From Trichoplax adhaerens (lineage: Eukaryota > Placozoa > Uniplacotomia > Trichoplacea > Trichoplacidae), in the NCBI RefSeq assembly GCF_000150275.1, contig NW_002060949.1:1175836-1239835 (forward strand): 64,000 nucleotides of DNA, written 5' to 3'. Position numbers and translations under genes: made by a program. Below are positions 13,396-37,203 of this stretch, in pieces (position 1 is the stretch's first letter; each line of letters opens with the position of its first letter). A model generated the notes under the pieces. The model did no database searches, was not told the origin of the DNA, and was given only the letters and a program-made list of their open reading frames with translations.

Positions 13396-14051
13396 TCAAT
13401 GTGGACGGTTACCCAATGATCAAAAGCTGCGTCGGCTGCGTGTTGCTGATGCGTATTGACATTTTCATAGTGGCTAAGGAAGAATCATAGCAGCCCAATC
13501 GTTTTTATTCCCATCCTATCCACGTTCATTGCCAATTTAAAGTTGATTTTGAAGCTATTACAATAAACCGTTACTGCCAATTGTCCATGTTGGTGGATTT
13601 CTGACAATCCCAATTTGAAAAATTGACAAGGAGCGGTCGACTCACACAATTCAGTCAAGGGAAATTCGCAGGTACTGCAACTCATCTTGTTCAATTGGAC
13701 TGCCCAAGTGGCCATTGCGATCGCTATTCTTGCATTTTCCGATGATTACAATTGTACTCATGCTTTTATCCATTTTACTGTCATAAATATGTTCTAAGTT
13801 ATTCGTCATGGGTTGATTCAATGTTGAAATAAAAAAAAAAAAATGAGACCTATGATATCCATCATGCACAGTAAGACACCAGGAGTACAGTACTTTGACA
13901 CAGCAAACAACTCCCAACAAATCCTTTTACTGACTGTAGCAAGCTTGTATAGTGGTCATGTCAATCATTATCTTTGTGCCAACTTTTGCTATTTTGCTCC
14001 AATCAACTTATTAAATCAACATCAATTAATATGATATACAGATCAATAACC

Positions 14052-24858
<10,807 letters not shown>

Positions 24859-27028
24859 GTTAGTAAGTGAAATTAATTTATAGTTTTCTTTTACGATTAC
24901 TTTCAGGATATAATGTAATCTGGTTAATCTTTACAGGATATTATCAATCGCCTGACATAGATATATCTTAGATTGGACTTTTACCAGGGATCAAATATCA
25001 AAAGCTGAGGGATCAGAAGCAAACATTATTAATTTTGATTCAGAAGAATGTTTTATCTACGTTTTTACTATCAATCATATGAACATCAGCTCAATCGACG
25101 AACTTCTGTTATGAAGAACATCTTTAAAATATGTATTTTATATCTGTGATACCCTAACTTCAAATCATGTAATAACATACTACTTCTTCAATTCATGGAT
25201 AATAATTAATTGTAGAATATAGAATTTTAGCAGTATAATGATATTTGGATATTACGAATCGGATACTTTTGATATGATAATACAAAATAAAGCTATTTCA
25301 CCACTGGTTATAATTAACGCTGTTAAGATTAGACAAATGGAGTAAATTATAACGATAATAATTTATAGGTAATGTTAACGTATCATTATTATTAGCTTAT
25401 GTACATGCTGTGCACAGCGAAAGAAGAATGAATCTTTATTTGGGAATAGACACCTAGAAAAGTATAACATCGTATATTTACGATTTGTCTAATGATTTTG
25501 ATAACTTCGTTGATAAAAGATATAGATTGTCAATTAGAAATGGTTAAGAAACTAAAATACACATAGTAGAATATAATTCATGTTAAAAGAAACCTTTGTT
25601 TTTGTATTAAGGTACTGTTTGCATTGTTAGGATTGACAGTGAATACATTTTTGGTGCGCATATATTAATATAACTGAGAGGTGGTGACTTAATCTACTTA
25701 TTTTGTTATTTTTTGGTGTGTCTGATTTAAGTCACTCTTTTGGAAATTTTTAAGAATTTTTGTTTCCGATATGGTTCATGTTTGCATACGAATATAGGAG
25801 AAATGTTTCTACGATAATTCCTTGAATATCTAAATTCAATTTAAAACTGCAATTCTTGTTATTGCTCAATATCACTATAACATAGTACTATAAATGTTTT
25901 TAATACGGTGTACAGGAGTTACACAGACAAGAAATAAAAGTATGGTCTATCATCGCACAATCTTTATAAAATTTAAAGTAACGACTTACTAAAACGCTGC
26001 ATGAGAATAAAACTTTCATCTTTAACTGATAAAAACATACTACGGTAACTATAGTAAGGATACAAGGTAGTATTTGATGCTGTCGATAAAGACGTTCTCG
26101 TTCCTTAAATAGATCGAATTATGGAAGAGTTGTTATGGTATATTACCATTTCATGTAACAAGTTGGATACAGTAATCGTATGGCAACTGTATCGACAATA
26201 ATTATAATGAAACGGAGAATACTGTAAGAGGATTCAGTAATAGATTAGTAATAGAGGCGAATATTGAAATGAAAATGGCAAGCCATTTATTTAAATTTGC
26301 TAACAAGTAGCAATCAGTACTATTTCATTATTTTCATTAAACTATACCATGCACCAGGGATACAACGTTTTATATCTACGCATGTAATGCATTAAAAATG
26401 AAAGCATATTGCATTGATACAACTAGCGATATAGGTTGGATTTACAACGTAGGCAACTCACAGTCTATACAGAATGTAATGTTGTTATCCCTTTATAAAT
26501 AAAGTTATCTATAACTACAGTCTAATTTCTATACAGTATATACTCTTATAAAGAAGTTTACGTGGTTACTGCGAACAGCTCAAGAAATCGATCATAATTA
26601 GTAATATAATATCTACATGCATGGGCAACAGTATTAAAATTGAAATACATTAAACAGTTTCAAATCTATCCGATATTACAGAATTACTTTGGATATCATT
26701 GCGTCCATGACAAGATGTTTTTGACAGCTTCTATGCGTAAGTAATACAGATACACTTTTGCTGAAATCCAAAATTGATAGATCAAAACGATTTAGGTTAT
26801 ATTTTAATACCAAATAGTAAGGTAATATCTTTCTTTATAATAATCGGTGTTCAAACACTTAAATCGCTTCAGATGAGTACTCAGATGAGATCCCATAGTA
26901 ATTACTGATCCCCGAATATTCGAAGCTTGATATTGCAGATCTGATCGACATAATTATAAGAGGTCGCAGTTTGCAAAGTATCTTCAAAAGAATAATACAG
27001 CGACCAAGCGTAGAACAAATACATCAAT
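24859..27028. other. Convergent intergenic region, ROCK and IFT52 3' ends
   Basis: AT-rich DNA between the stop codons of ROCK (+) and IFT52 (-), presumably holding both 3' UTRs. An AATAAA at 25286-25291 is a possible ROCK polyadenylation signal. No coding exon, RNA gene or GTAC island was found. Confidence 0.5.
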
Positions 27029-30000
27029 TTATTCCGGATCCTCCAAGTTAGTCGCTATGGGAGCATCCTCCTAAAAAACATAAAATATCTCGAATCAGAT
27101 TTGTCTGTTACTAAATTTCTAATTAAGAATTCATTTTAGATAATTTGCTGCAGTTTTATTGCCAGTAATACCTGTAATTTATTTAGTTGATCACTAGCTA
27201 TCATCTATTACTATATATCTGTACCATCTCAATTCTAACATAGCTATAGTGCTTGATAACTCATTAAAAGATATGATCAAGCGCTCAAACAATTTCATAT
27301 AAATGTAATAGGAAGATAAATTTTCATAATCTTAATTTTTAGTACCTGATTTAGCTTCTTAAACTCAACTACTTTACTGAATACATATTCTAGAACACGC
27401 TTTGCATCTCTGGATTGTGGAGGTAACATTTTGGTTACACCTAAAATATCACCGCATTCACGAATGTAATATTCCAAATCGTTGTCATTACCTATAGAAG
27501 ATAGTTGAAAGAAAAAAGATAAAATAGTTTTAGACACTCTTATAATATCTCTAACTGATCGAAACGAATCCAAATTTTAATGGCTTTTATAGTCATCAAC
27601 TTAGGCAATGTAATACAGGAAAATGAAAAAATTTCATACATTTATTTGTAATTTGTGCCAATCGGACGCGTTCTGATGAGAAGTAATCATCTAAATCGAA
27701 TAAATCTAATGATGGTGGTGGTAGTTCACGAAATTGAGGCGGAAAGACCTGTCCAACGTCAAACATTAAATTCGTTTGGCAGTTTTAATATTTAGAACAA
27801 CTATTTCCATAGGTAATATGCATTATGAAACTAACTACTTTCTGCGTCTTACTATTAGTTAATTTCATTAATTATTTAAAATGTGTATGGTATATTGCTT
27901 ACCGCTGGCCGAAGGGGCGGCAATGGCGTTTCAAATTGAGGTGTAATCAAGGTTAAAGGTTCGTGTTTAACACTCAGTTCAGTGTATGCTCTGTTATTTA
28001 TAGTTAACGATACATTAAAACTACTTCAAAATAAGGGGCCGAAATCAGCTCCTACATACGACTAAATTAAAGCTTAATGATATACTCGATATAAATTTGG
28101 TATAATGAGGAGGAACCTTAGCTAGAATAATTACCTAACAGCATCTGGAACAGTGGTTGTATCGAATTGAAATAAAGAGTGGTCAAACATTTGTGAGATA
28201 TCACGAGGAATCTAATGAAATACGATAATGGGATGAGAAAGTTCTTGTCGAAAGACTCTAATTAAATTTGTGAGCATCAATTCATAATAGTTAGTAATCC
28301 TTTAATCAATCAATTAATCGTACACGTTCTAAATATTAAGGATAAAAATAACTGTTAACATCGACGATTGATTTATTCAATGATAATTCTTTTATGAAAT
28401 ATCGATCAAACGCGGGTTGATGAGATTGATTTATGCTTCATTTACTATTTATAATGAAGTCTTACACTACTCTGTCCGAAATGTTGGAATGTCAATTTGA
28501 TATCTTAAGCTAAGTTATAATATTAACAACTGATGAAATTGTATCGTAACAATTATACTATAAAGCATGCTATGTTACTAGAATCAAGTAAAGATAACTA
28601 AGTGCAATGTACCATCATTTTTTTTACTTTTAACCAAAATCAATATACCTCATCGCTTTCCTGTAAGCATACACGCAGTTTTTCTGATAGCTTTGTAATA
28701 TCAGGCAATGCGTGATAGTCTGTTAACTATCAACAAGAAAATACTCTTAATTCATTAAATGTTAAATACAAAACTTATATAATGAAAAGAGTAAAAATGT
28801 TCGCCATTCATTGTAATAATAGTGTTAATTTTGTTTACTTCAGGATCTTCCGCATCGATATTATTTAGCTTAATTTCATCTGTGGTAAGCCAACGCAATA
28901 GAATATCCTATATTATAAATAAAACATATATGAAGTGATGACCGAAACTGAGCAACATGCACATAACCCAACTACGAAGCAACACTATCAATTAATAAGA
29001 CATATGAAATTATATTGGCATATAAAATTGTCAATAACATTACCCAAAATTTAGAATTCTCTTCTTTATCAATGTAGGTATCTGAAAAGATATGGACAGA
29101 ACCAATAACCGCTAACTTTCCCTTAGATTTCTATATTGCAGCAGCAGTAACAGTTACATCATAGATAAGTTACATTTCCTAATCTTAATGCTCTAATTGC
29201 AGTTACCTAAATTTAAGTATATATTGTAGACGTAACCGTATCAGCTTTAGATTCATGCTATTCCATCGTAATGGTACACATATCTTATCACCAGTAGATA
29301 AGTAAGAGACTTAAAACAGGTTTTACTCTATTGTACACTCTCAATAATCATATAATTATCATATATTATATATCTCTGCGTAATCGTATGTAAAGAGCAG
29401 TTCTTGTTGTCAGCGCCTTGTGTAGTGTAATATTATCAATAAAGCTGAGCCTTCAATTATCAAACACGAAACCGTACTCGCTTTACTGAAGACCCACCCA
29501 CAATACCTCACATAGAGATTACGCTATATAAAATTTCATCAACCAAACTCTTTATCATTCATAGAGAACGTAAAGCCGATACGGTTACATCTACATATAT
29601 TATTTTGTTTTATCTAATGAGAATGAGCCTTTCTATTTTGTAATTTAGATAAAAAAATATTTTTGATTTCTATCTATTCATTTCAACCTTGGACGAGTGA
29701 AAAGCACAAACTGGACGATTCAACGGAAATGAAGTACTGCCTGTCGATAATACAGCGATGGCCGGTTTACCAACAGCTAAGGTTGCACCAAAAGGGTAAA
29801 CGTAGGCTATTGATCTGTAAATGGATAATTATAAGAGATTAAATTGGTTAAGATGATAATAATTTATCTAGAAAGGTATGATATTAGTATGCATACGGTG
29901 AACTAGTAACGCTTTCATCATCAGTATTGCTTCCAGGTATTATTTTACCGGCTGCTCGATTGATCTCTCTAATTTTGAGAAATAGATTTAATTATAATCT

Positions 30001-31568
30001 CATTTATACAGTATGTCATAAAATTTAATTACTTTCTAAGAAAAATTTCTAAACTCTAACACTAAATTGGCTATCAATAGATTAAATCAGATAAATAATC
30101 TTAATGTAGCTATCGATTCTTAATAGGTTATTAAAAATATTAAATTACCTGTTTAAAACACCATTGGAAATAAATACTTCCTTAGGATGAAAGTATTTAT
30201 AATAGGAGGTTCTCACAACCGTATCTAGTAGGGTACATAATAAAATATTCAGAAATAAAAATAAATCAGCCGAAAGGTTCATACGTAAAAGACTGTTTTA
30301 GGTCCTTACTGATCTTAATAGCAAAATATCTATTTTATTATCATTGCGTCTTAGCACTTAGTACCTTTCGTCACAAATATTGCGATGCATTATATTTAAG
30401 AAATGAGAAACTATTTGTTGCAATTCTAAATGTTTTATACATGGTGTAAATGATTTAATCGATTTTAACGAGATTTTCACTATGGGTGCCATAAATGTTA
30501 AAGGATAGGTTATATTATAGAATGCAAAATATTAATACGCATAAAGGCCGTCAACTCTGGACGTAGACTATAAAAATTTGCAACAAGAATTTGATCTGTT
30601 AAAACAAATTTTAATCTACACTACCATACTGGAATTAGCAAAAGCAAAGAACAGTGCTTAAAGAAATAAATCATTCTAATACTGTAGTACATGAATCAAT
30701 AATAATTTTAATATATATTCAAGTACCATTATTAACCATGATGCCATAATCTTCCAACAAGAAGTTGATATTTGTATCGAAATTCGATTCACCGCCTTCA
30801 CCAAGCATGACAAGAACACTACCACCTTGATCAATATAGTTTCTAATGGCATCGAACTAAGAATAATGAACATCATGGATCTTGTTTAATACAAAATTAC
30901 GGTATACGAGTACTTTCTGGCATATTCAGCAGGTAATATCGTGAATGATTTTATGCTTTATGAATGATACTAAATACAACTTTCCTATTAATATAAGATT
31001 TCTGACTTACTTCAGACGCAGTAAATTTATCTCTTGGGCCAGCAAATATTATTACTTTAGATTGATTGATCTTGTTAAAGTTCAATTCGTCCTTATAACT
31101 ATACGAAATTTTAATAAGGCAAAGAATTTAACTATATGGTAACCGTCCGGCAAGAATATAGCTTAATGTCTGTACTCATCTAATTACGTTTTAAGAAAAA
31201 ATCTGCAACGTGTGCAATTAATTACGCGGTACCATTATTACATAAGTGATTACTTTTATATAAATCTGAGTGTGTTTTTTTAACTGGTTAATGTAATGTT
31301 CTATTCCTCATAGAGTAAGTATCGCCATTACTTCTATTGATTTACATATTGTTGCTTTTAGTTTAGAGATTATTGGCATTATTAAGAGCAATTATATTCA
31401 CCTGATCACTTTCCAACTTGTTCTTAACCTTCGGTGTATAATCTTAAAGCCATTAGTAGGTGAGAAAAGTTCTCGTTTACTAACGTTAAACAGAATTGTA
31501 TTGGCCTGACTTTCATCCTAAAAAAAAACCTATACTTGAGTACTGTATACGCGTATAACAGCTTTCAT
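27029..31568 (-). CDS. IFT52: Intraflagellar transport protein 52 (IFT-B core)
   Basis: IFT52 is a core subunit of the IFT-B complex that carries cargo into cilia; its presence implies a ciliated organism. About 15 exons match human IFT52 in order: 31402-31517 (TILFNVSKRELFSPTNGFK), 31011-31098 (IIFAGPRDKFTASE), 30727-30856 (VLVMLGEGGESNFDTNINF), 30149-30224 (YYKYFHPKEVF), 29897-29968 (INRAAGKIIPG), about 29688-29806 (VYPFGATLAVGKPAIAVLS), about 29050-29135 (KLAVIGSVHIFSD), 28845-28907 (LLRWLTTDEIKLN), about 28650-28730, 28130-28215 (PRDISQMFDHSLFQFDTTT), about 27900-28000 (KHEPLTLITPQFETPLPPL), 27640-27750 (FRELPPPSLDLFDLDD), 27345-27490 (YIRECGDILGVTKMLPP) and a terminal exon 27029-27070. 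The first exon is inferred: ATG at 31568 encodes MKAVIR and splices in phase to 31517. The N-terminal GIFT domain and C-terminal region are both complete. Confidence 0.95.
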
Positions 31569-33974
31569 GTTATGTTCTTGAGGATTTTTGATTTATAATT
31601 TTGTATTTCATAACTAATTCCAGCTCTATTTAATAATGTGCTATCGATATTGGTAGGTACAGCATGCAGCCTACGAACGAATCAATGATGCTTTCGTGTT
31701 TTCAACTAGTCAAGTTTGATTTGGATGATCATGTCTACTACATGGATACTGATCAATGTTGCATTTGTCAACTTACGTTTTGGTTGCTTGTTGGTGCCAT
31801 AGTTTCTTGTGGCTTTAGGGTGCCCGTTAGTCAATAAACTTAATAAAGGCCAGTCTATAAAGCTGTAGATGATAAACTAGTCTATGGACAGCTTTATTCT
31901 ATCATATGACGATCAAAAATGGAGTATCTTATATAATATAAGACTTGTATGGATGCAGCGCGCAGCGTTTTTTCTGAATCTTTTGATGAACTAGTTTAGT
32001 TAGTAACGTAGCAACGGCGGGTGTGTTGCATAGAAACGGAGCACCCAACTACACGTAGTGACGGTAGTGTCAGTCTACATTGCCAGAAGCTGACGTTAGT
32101 GCATTTCTGTATTGTACTGTACAGTACTGTACCGTACTGTACAGTATCTCTGATCTTTCTACTGTACAGTACGTACTGTACACTGTACACTGTAAGTACA
32201 GTACAGCAGAAAGCTGCAAAAGCGACAGATTCAAGTCAGTTTCAACTCGGTGTCCAGCGTCCAGTTGTCCACTCCATCTCAGATACTCTGTAGATATTAT
32301 GGCTGTAGTCACCTTTACATAATTATGGTCATCTCTGACAATATTTGGGAATATTTTTTATTTCTATGTTGCAGTTAAGGACTCTTCGTTATTAAAGAAA
32401 TCACTATTTACCTCCAATTAGTTGAAAACCTTCAACTTTCTGACCGTTCGTTTTAATTCTTCAGTTGCCAGCATGAGCGAAATAATGATTGTGTCAAGAA
32501 CAATATATGAGGCTTTAAATGATGATCGTATAATATAATTATCAAGCATCAACAATAGGCCGATACTTATACATCCTACTATATATAAAGTATAAAATTT
32601 TGTGCATATGGAATTGTGTATGGCAGTGAATTGTGTATTTTAATTCGATTAATTCATAAATAAAATAGCAACATAGATATAGATTCAGATTTTACACCGA
32701 TTGCATAAACTATTAATTAGTCGTTGTACAGTACACTACTATACGTACTTTATTAAAAAAACTGGGTAAATGGCCAGGAAAGCGGCTATTTAAGCAGTCC
32801 GAAGGATTCCTATTAAACGGTTAATTTAAGGTAAATACTTCGCTACAACAAGGGATAACCAACCGGCACATTGATCGTAGATGTCCTACACATACTCCGT
32901 ATTAAAAGTAGAATTGCAATAAGTACAGTACATTTACGCGAAATCTTCTACTAGTTGCATCTGTGTATAGTCTAATCCGACGAGTTACTAGTGAAGTTGT
33001 ACTACGCGCTTTCGGTACTGCACAGTGCTCTATATGCTTATCGGCCATTTCTCATCAATGACTCGCTATCTATGCAGTTGTAGAACTGTTTCAATTACTA
33101 CATAGTTTTGAATTTTGTGACATGGAATGAACTTAATTATGTACACTTACATATTACAGTATTGTGTCCATCTTAAATAGATTCATTATTTGCTCTTTAT
33201 TATGTATGTTGCTGTTTATTTTACTCGAAACGAATGCAATCGCTATAGCGATTTGAAATAACATCATCATCGGCAAGATGTTACCAAATGTTTTAATGAA
33301 TATATCTTCAATTTTGGGCATAGTAAATAAGGCTAAAAATAAAGTATGAAGTTTACGATACATCTCACGTACACGTATTCACATGCCGAAGACAAATTTA
33401 TAAGATGTGAATAACAAATTGCAACTTAATTTACTCTAATTATAGTTAATACTTTGAGGCTTGTTTAACATATTTTTATGGCATCTCCGTAACGACCAGT
33501 TACGTATAAAAGAACTCTATACAGCAAGCCGCATTTAATTTTAATAACAATAAAAAGAGTTAGTGTTCTATTTTCTTAAGAAAGGGAAAATAACTGATTG
33601 GTCGCAAAAGTTAAAACGAGAAACATCGTAATAGATGTATAGAGTAATATTATGGTAATTTAAATCATTTTAATATAGGAATGAACGATCGCTTAATGAC
33701 ACTGAATTTCATCAATATTAAGTGTCAAAATTGACAGCTAGACTAGCGTAATAAGCAATATGCTAAATGAATCCAGGATTGAATAAAAAAAAATTTATTA
33801 ATTACGTAGAGTATAATCATTGTGTATTCGAAACTACCGAGAATTAATTCACTAACATCAACGATTTCATGTTATGCTAAAGCTAGAGATTAAACGTATA
33901 AGCGTCATTAGTAAATCATCCTGTCTTGTCAATTTAAACCTATCGACTACTTATACCCCGCAATGACGATCGTT
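31569..33974. other. Intergenic region between IFT52 and the PTB gene
   Basis: AT-rich DNA upstream of IFT52 and downstream of the PTB gene. It holds one GTAC island (separate entry) about 0.5 kb from the IFT52 start. Small open frames here (for example 33154-33363, minus) show no coding signal. Nothing else was recognised. Confidence 0.5.
32112..32205. repeat. GTAC-A/T island upstream of IFT52
   Basis: Two short blocks of GTAC with A or T spacers (TTGTACTGTACAGTACTG and a second from 32161) flank about 20 bp of unique sequence. Same composition as the large array between TPR and ROCK. Confidence 0.85.
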
Positions 33975-34883
33975 TTAATTAAAATCAATCAATAAATTTG
34001 CAGTATTCATTGGACCGCTAATGGCAGCCTTATTAGTGAAATCTTTCGATAGTTCATCGTTCGAGGAAGTCGATGATCGACTTCGTGCTAACTCAGTAAA
34101 ATCATCAAACATGGATGCAGAGCATTTGTTAGGCGATGATGGCATGGTTGACGCTCTTGCTCGAACTGAAATTCCATCGGCAGTAGGAGGAGGTAATAAC
34201 TTTGGAGGTGTAGCTGCAATGATTTTTGACTTTGGTGAAGAACTAGTTTCAATTCGTGAAGTAGAGGATGCACGCGGCCTAACGTCATCCTTTGATAGTC
34301 CCAATGCCTTATTCTTTATGTTATTAGCCGCTGCGGTTAATCCACTAGAAGCGTCCATTTTTTTATTTTCGTTCCCTTTGCTGTTCAGTTTGGCTTTAGC
34401 AAAAGCCATTCGAAATGCTGTACCGAGCACGGTTATAATATTACGGGCGGTTTGTACGTCATCGCACATAAAAACATGTGCATGAAATTCATTTTTCTCT
34501 TCCGCTCGAGTAATATAACAGTATAAAGTTGGATGATTTTTACTGCCGCTACAAAAGGAAATACGCTTTAGCGGCATATCAATGACAGACATTGTAGTTG
34601 ATACGTCCTCGATCAACATCCTATCCCTTTCAATTCGCACGCACATTCTACGCTTTTGATTTTTCTTCGTTGATTCGCGGTATACTTTATCGATAGCGAT
34701 TTCAACATGATCGCTACCCGTTCCAAACTTATCTACGACCTGGCAGTAACCTAAATAGCGAACCTGATAGCTAGCCCCGGTGATGACCCGATCTTCATTA
34801 CTAACGTCGTCACGATGTTGTGAGTAGTTGGCATTTCTACCAAAGCCAATTTTTTTTAAGAAGCCGCTTTTTTCTTCTTCCAT
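33975..34883 (-). CDS. PTB/PID-domain adaptor protein, single exon
   Basis: A 302-residue protein from ATG 34883 (MEEEKSGFLKKIGF) to TAA 33975, with no intron. Residues of about 40-185 form a phosphotyrosine-binding domain: first strand YQVRYLGYCQV, central MPLKRISFCSGSKNHPTLYC, then FHAHVFMCDD and the C-terminal helix ARNIITVLGTAFRMAFAKA. The ISFC...F-CHAF-type pattern is closest in my reading to the LDLRAP1 (ARH)/GULP/FAM43 group, whose PTB domains bind NPxY tails of endocytic receptors. The remaining 115 residues are Ser/Thr/Pro/Ala-rich and probably disordered, ending NLLIDFN, loosely like a clathrin box (L-hydrophobic-x-hydrophobic-acidic). The exact orthologue is not resolved. A lone intronless gene among intron-rich neighbours could be an old retrocopy. 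Confidence 0.78.
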   Translation of the reverse strand: MEEEKSGFLKKIGFGRNANYSQHRDDVSNEDRVITGASYQVRYLGYCQVVDKFGTGSDHVEIAIDKVYRESTKKNQKRRMCVRIERDRMLIEDVSTTMSVIDMPLKRISFCSGSKNHPTLYCYITRAEEKNEFHAHVFMCDDVQTARNIITVLGTAFRMAFAKAKLNSKGNENKKMDASSGLTAAANNIKNKALGLSKDDVRPRASSTSRIETSSSPKSKIIAATPPKLLPPPTADGISVRARASTMPSSPNKCSASMFDDFTELARSRSSTSSNDELSKDFTNKAAISGPMNTANLLIDFN

Positions 34884-35971
34884 TGGAGTAAAAGAGACAA
34901 CTCGAATAGAAAGCACGTCGATTCTCTATTAAGAGGTAAGCACCATCAATTGATCAAACTAGCTGAATATTGTGCAGTATATAGATTTATCGTTTTTTAT
35001 ATCGAGTGTTGATAACGGTAAAAAGTAAACACTCACACTACGATATCAATCATTTATGATAGCCATTATTTATTTATAATTGCCTTTTACTTACCAATGA
35101 TAGCGATAATATTAGCTATCGCAGTATTGATGGGCTATAGTAATGAGCTCAAGAACGAATGGTTTGAGCAAAATCAACTTGTAGAAAATTGATCCAGCAG
35201 TCCTTTGAAAAAATTAGAATATGATTAACTCTAGTACTGTTTTACATTTTTATCTAACCGCACTCTGAAGTAAATACTGTAACTCTCTCTGCTCTTCTTG
35301 ATTCATTAATTACACTACTGTAATTTATAGTGATTATATTATTAACAACTAACTCATTGTATTCTTATTTGTATAAACAGTTCTGGAACCTACAGTACGG
35401 CACACTGTACACTGTACTGTATAGCTGGATTAACTTCGGTGGCACTAAGGAAAATAAACCGTGTAGGCTAAATCAAGGCAAAGTAGATAAAATCTTCTAC
35501 GTATGCCTACACATATAGATTTTGAACAAGAAAGTTAACAAATTGCAACTTTCAATTTTCGACGCCATCTTGCCATCGAAGTTAATCGCGCTATACAGTA
35601 CAATACTGTACATCGCGTACTGTACACTGTAGTATCAAATAAAGATTATTACTCTTTTTCTTTCCACTACGGTACACAACACTGTACTGGATTGTACTGT
35701 ACTACACTCGGAGCTTGTGCAGTAGGAGTCTTGTTCAGCATCGACTGCTCAAGAACTGCATGATTCGCAGGTGTTGCAAGCAAAGTAAGGCTGTACTGTA
35801 AATGTTTTATCACTACAATTTATTTTTCTAGCCATTCTAACTATCATATTACTTGTTCTACTCTTACAACTAGTGAGGTTTAAATAGTCTATATTGAAAA
35901 TAGAACTCCAGACAACTTGTGTCATCCATTTGATTGACGAAAACTTTAAATGATAAACGAATTACGCCGAC
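34884..35971. other. Divergent intergenic region between PTB gene and TMEM177-like gene
   Basis: About 1.1 kb separating two divergent start codons. Three small GTAC islands lie at about 35389-35425, 35591-35632 and 35669-35708, on the TMEM177 side. No gene is seen. Confidence 0.5.
35389..35708. repeat. Cluster of three small GTAC-A/T islands
   Basis: Short runs such as ACACTGTACACTGTACTG (35402), ACAATACTGTACATCGCG (about 35599) and ATTGTACTGTACTACAC (about 35691) occur within 320 bp and 260-580 bp upstream of the TMEM177-like start codon. Confidence 0.75.
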
Positions 35972-37203
35972 ATGAGAGTTATTGCAACAAGTGCCATTGC
36001 AACAGGATTATTAACATACCAACTCTATCCTCATCTATTTCCAAATCGTATTCGACCCAAGCATATGACAGGATTTCCAATCATGCAAGAGACAATGGCC
36101 TCATTCAAAGAAATTTGTCAGAAGCTTGATATCGATCATAGTGACAAAGTCAAAGTCTATGTCGACAAAAGTAATTCAATGATTGTTGATACTACGTATA
36201 AATCACCTTGATCGCATACAGTAGTAGTAAATCTATTTATAGTTATGCAGTAATTTTGAAAAGCAATCGTCAATGTTCAACTAACCAAAATCGAGCTTCA
36301 TGTCAATCTAATCAATGTACAGTATGTGCTATCCATTCCTTGTTTATGTTTTACTAAACGTATAAACGTTCATGCGATTATAGGTCTGACTGCTGGAAAT
36401 TTAGGAAATAGTTGGTTGCCCAACGGAGCAATCCTTAGCTTGCCGTGTACTATTTATTTTAAAACCGTCAATGATGTCATATATTCTAGAATTACTTTTG
36501 GCAATCAAAAGATTGAACGTGAAGATTTACTCAAATCTTTCATTACTTCAGCGAATTGTAATAATTTCCAGATGGCTCACGAATTATCCCACTTAAAATT
36601 GAACGACTTTATACCTCGAAGCATTGTAATGCCTACCTTTTACATAATAGCTAGTGGTGTCTATAGTCTGTGCAATAAGTTCTTCTTAGGATCGACACTA
36701 TTAAGGGGACTAAGCAAAGCCGCGGTCATAGCTGTAGCCATAGGCTGTTTCGTAGCTACGAACTCCTACATTATCTACAGACAGGAATATAGAGCTGATC
36801 ATACTGCAGCTAGTATTGATCCAACGTACTTAATAGGTATCTTACTGCAAATACTTGTTGATAAAACGGCTTATATGATGATATAAGAACTTGCGATTCA
36901 ATTAATATTCTTTCTATAATAGCTCCAGTACGTATATGATTTATTTTGCTAACGTACTGTTGCAGTAATCAATCTGTATTATACTTATCTAATGTTGTAC
37001 GCTTTCCAATTTTGAAAATTAAAGGTGGTATAGAACTTATGCACAAGTATCTTGACTGGGAAAACAAGTTTAACAAGAATGGTCCATCTAAACCTTTCTT
37101 AACGGTCATGTTGAAACGCTTATCGCATCCACCGGTAGAAAGGAGGCTTCAGCGGTTATTAGACATGCAAGAGCAGAGGGCTATCGCTGATAGTAAGAAT
37201 TAA
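35972..37203 (+). CDS. TMEM177: TMEM177-like membrane protein with intact M48 metallopeptidase motifs
   Basis: Three exons, 35972-36170, 36384-36836 and 37025-37203, join in phase (donors GTAATT and GTATCT) into 276 residues. The arrangement matches human TMEM177, an inner-mitochondrial-membrane protein that supports COX2 assembly with COX20: hydrophobic N-terminus (AIATGLLTYQLYPHLFP), LSLPCTIYFKT, two close membrane segments (IVMPTFYIIASGVYSL and AVIAVAIGCFVATNSYIIY), and GGIELMHKYL. It also holds HELSH (36579-36593) before the membrane hairpin and EYRAD (36786-36800) after it, the HExxH plus ExxxD layout of M48 peptidases such as HtpX and OMA1. From memory, human TMEM177 lacks these residues. 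So it may be an active zinc protease or close to the ancestral form. Alternative: a divergent M48 protease that is not a strict TMEM177 orthologue. Confidence 0.78.

Larger units (their letters stand above)
10592..14051. promoter_or_regulatory. Head-to-head intergenic region shared by TPR and ROCK
   Basis: The start codons of TPR (-) and ROCK (+) face each other across 3.46 kb, so any promoters for both genes should lie here. The outer parts (10592-11090 and 13400-14050) are ordinary AT-rich sequence. The middle is the GTAC array (separate entry) followed by a GC-richer block at about 13190-13390. No TATA box or other core promoter element could be assigned with confidence. Calling it regulatory is inference from gene orientation. 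Confidence 0.4.

Noticed and set aside
11067-13399. Many open frames on both strands encoding Y/C/T/V/Q-rich peptides
   Set aside because: They are translations of the GTAC pentamer repeat in various frames, overlap on both strands, and have no non-repetitive content.
34021-34485. 154-codon open frame on the plus strand
   Set aside because: Antisense shadow of the PTB gene; the minus-strand product has a clear PTB domain, this one has none.
34884-34916. Eleven extra codons at the N-terminus of the PTB protein
   Set aside because: They would need a GTG start; the first ATG is at 34883.
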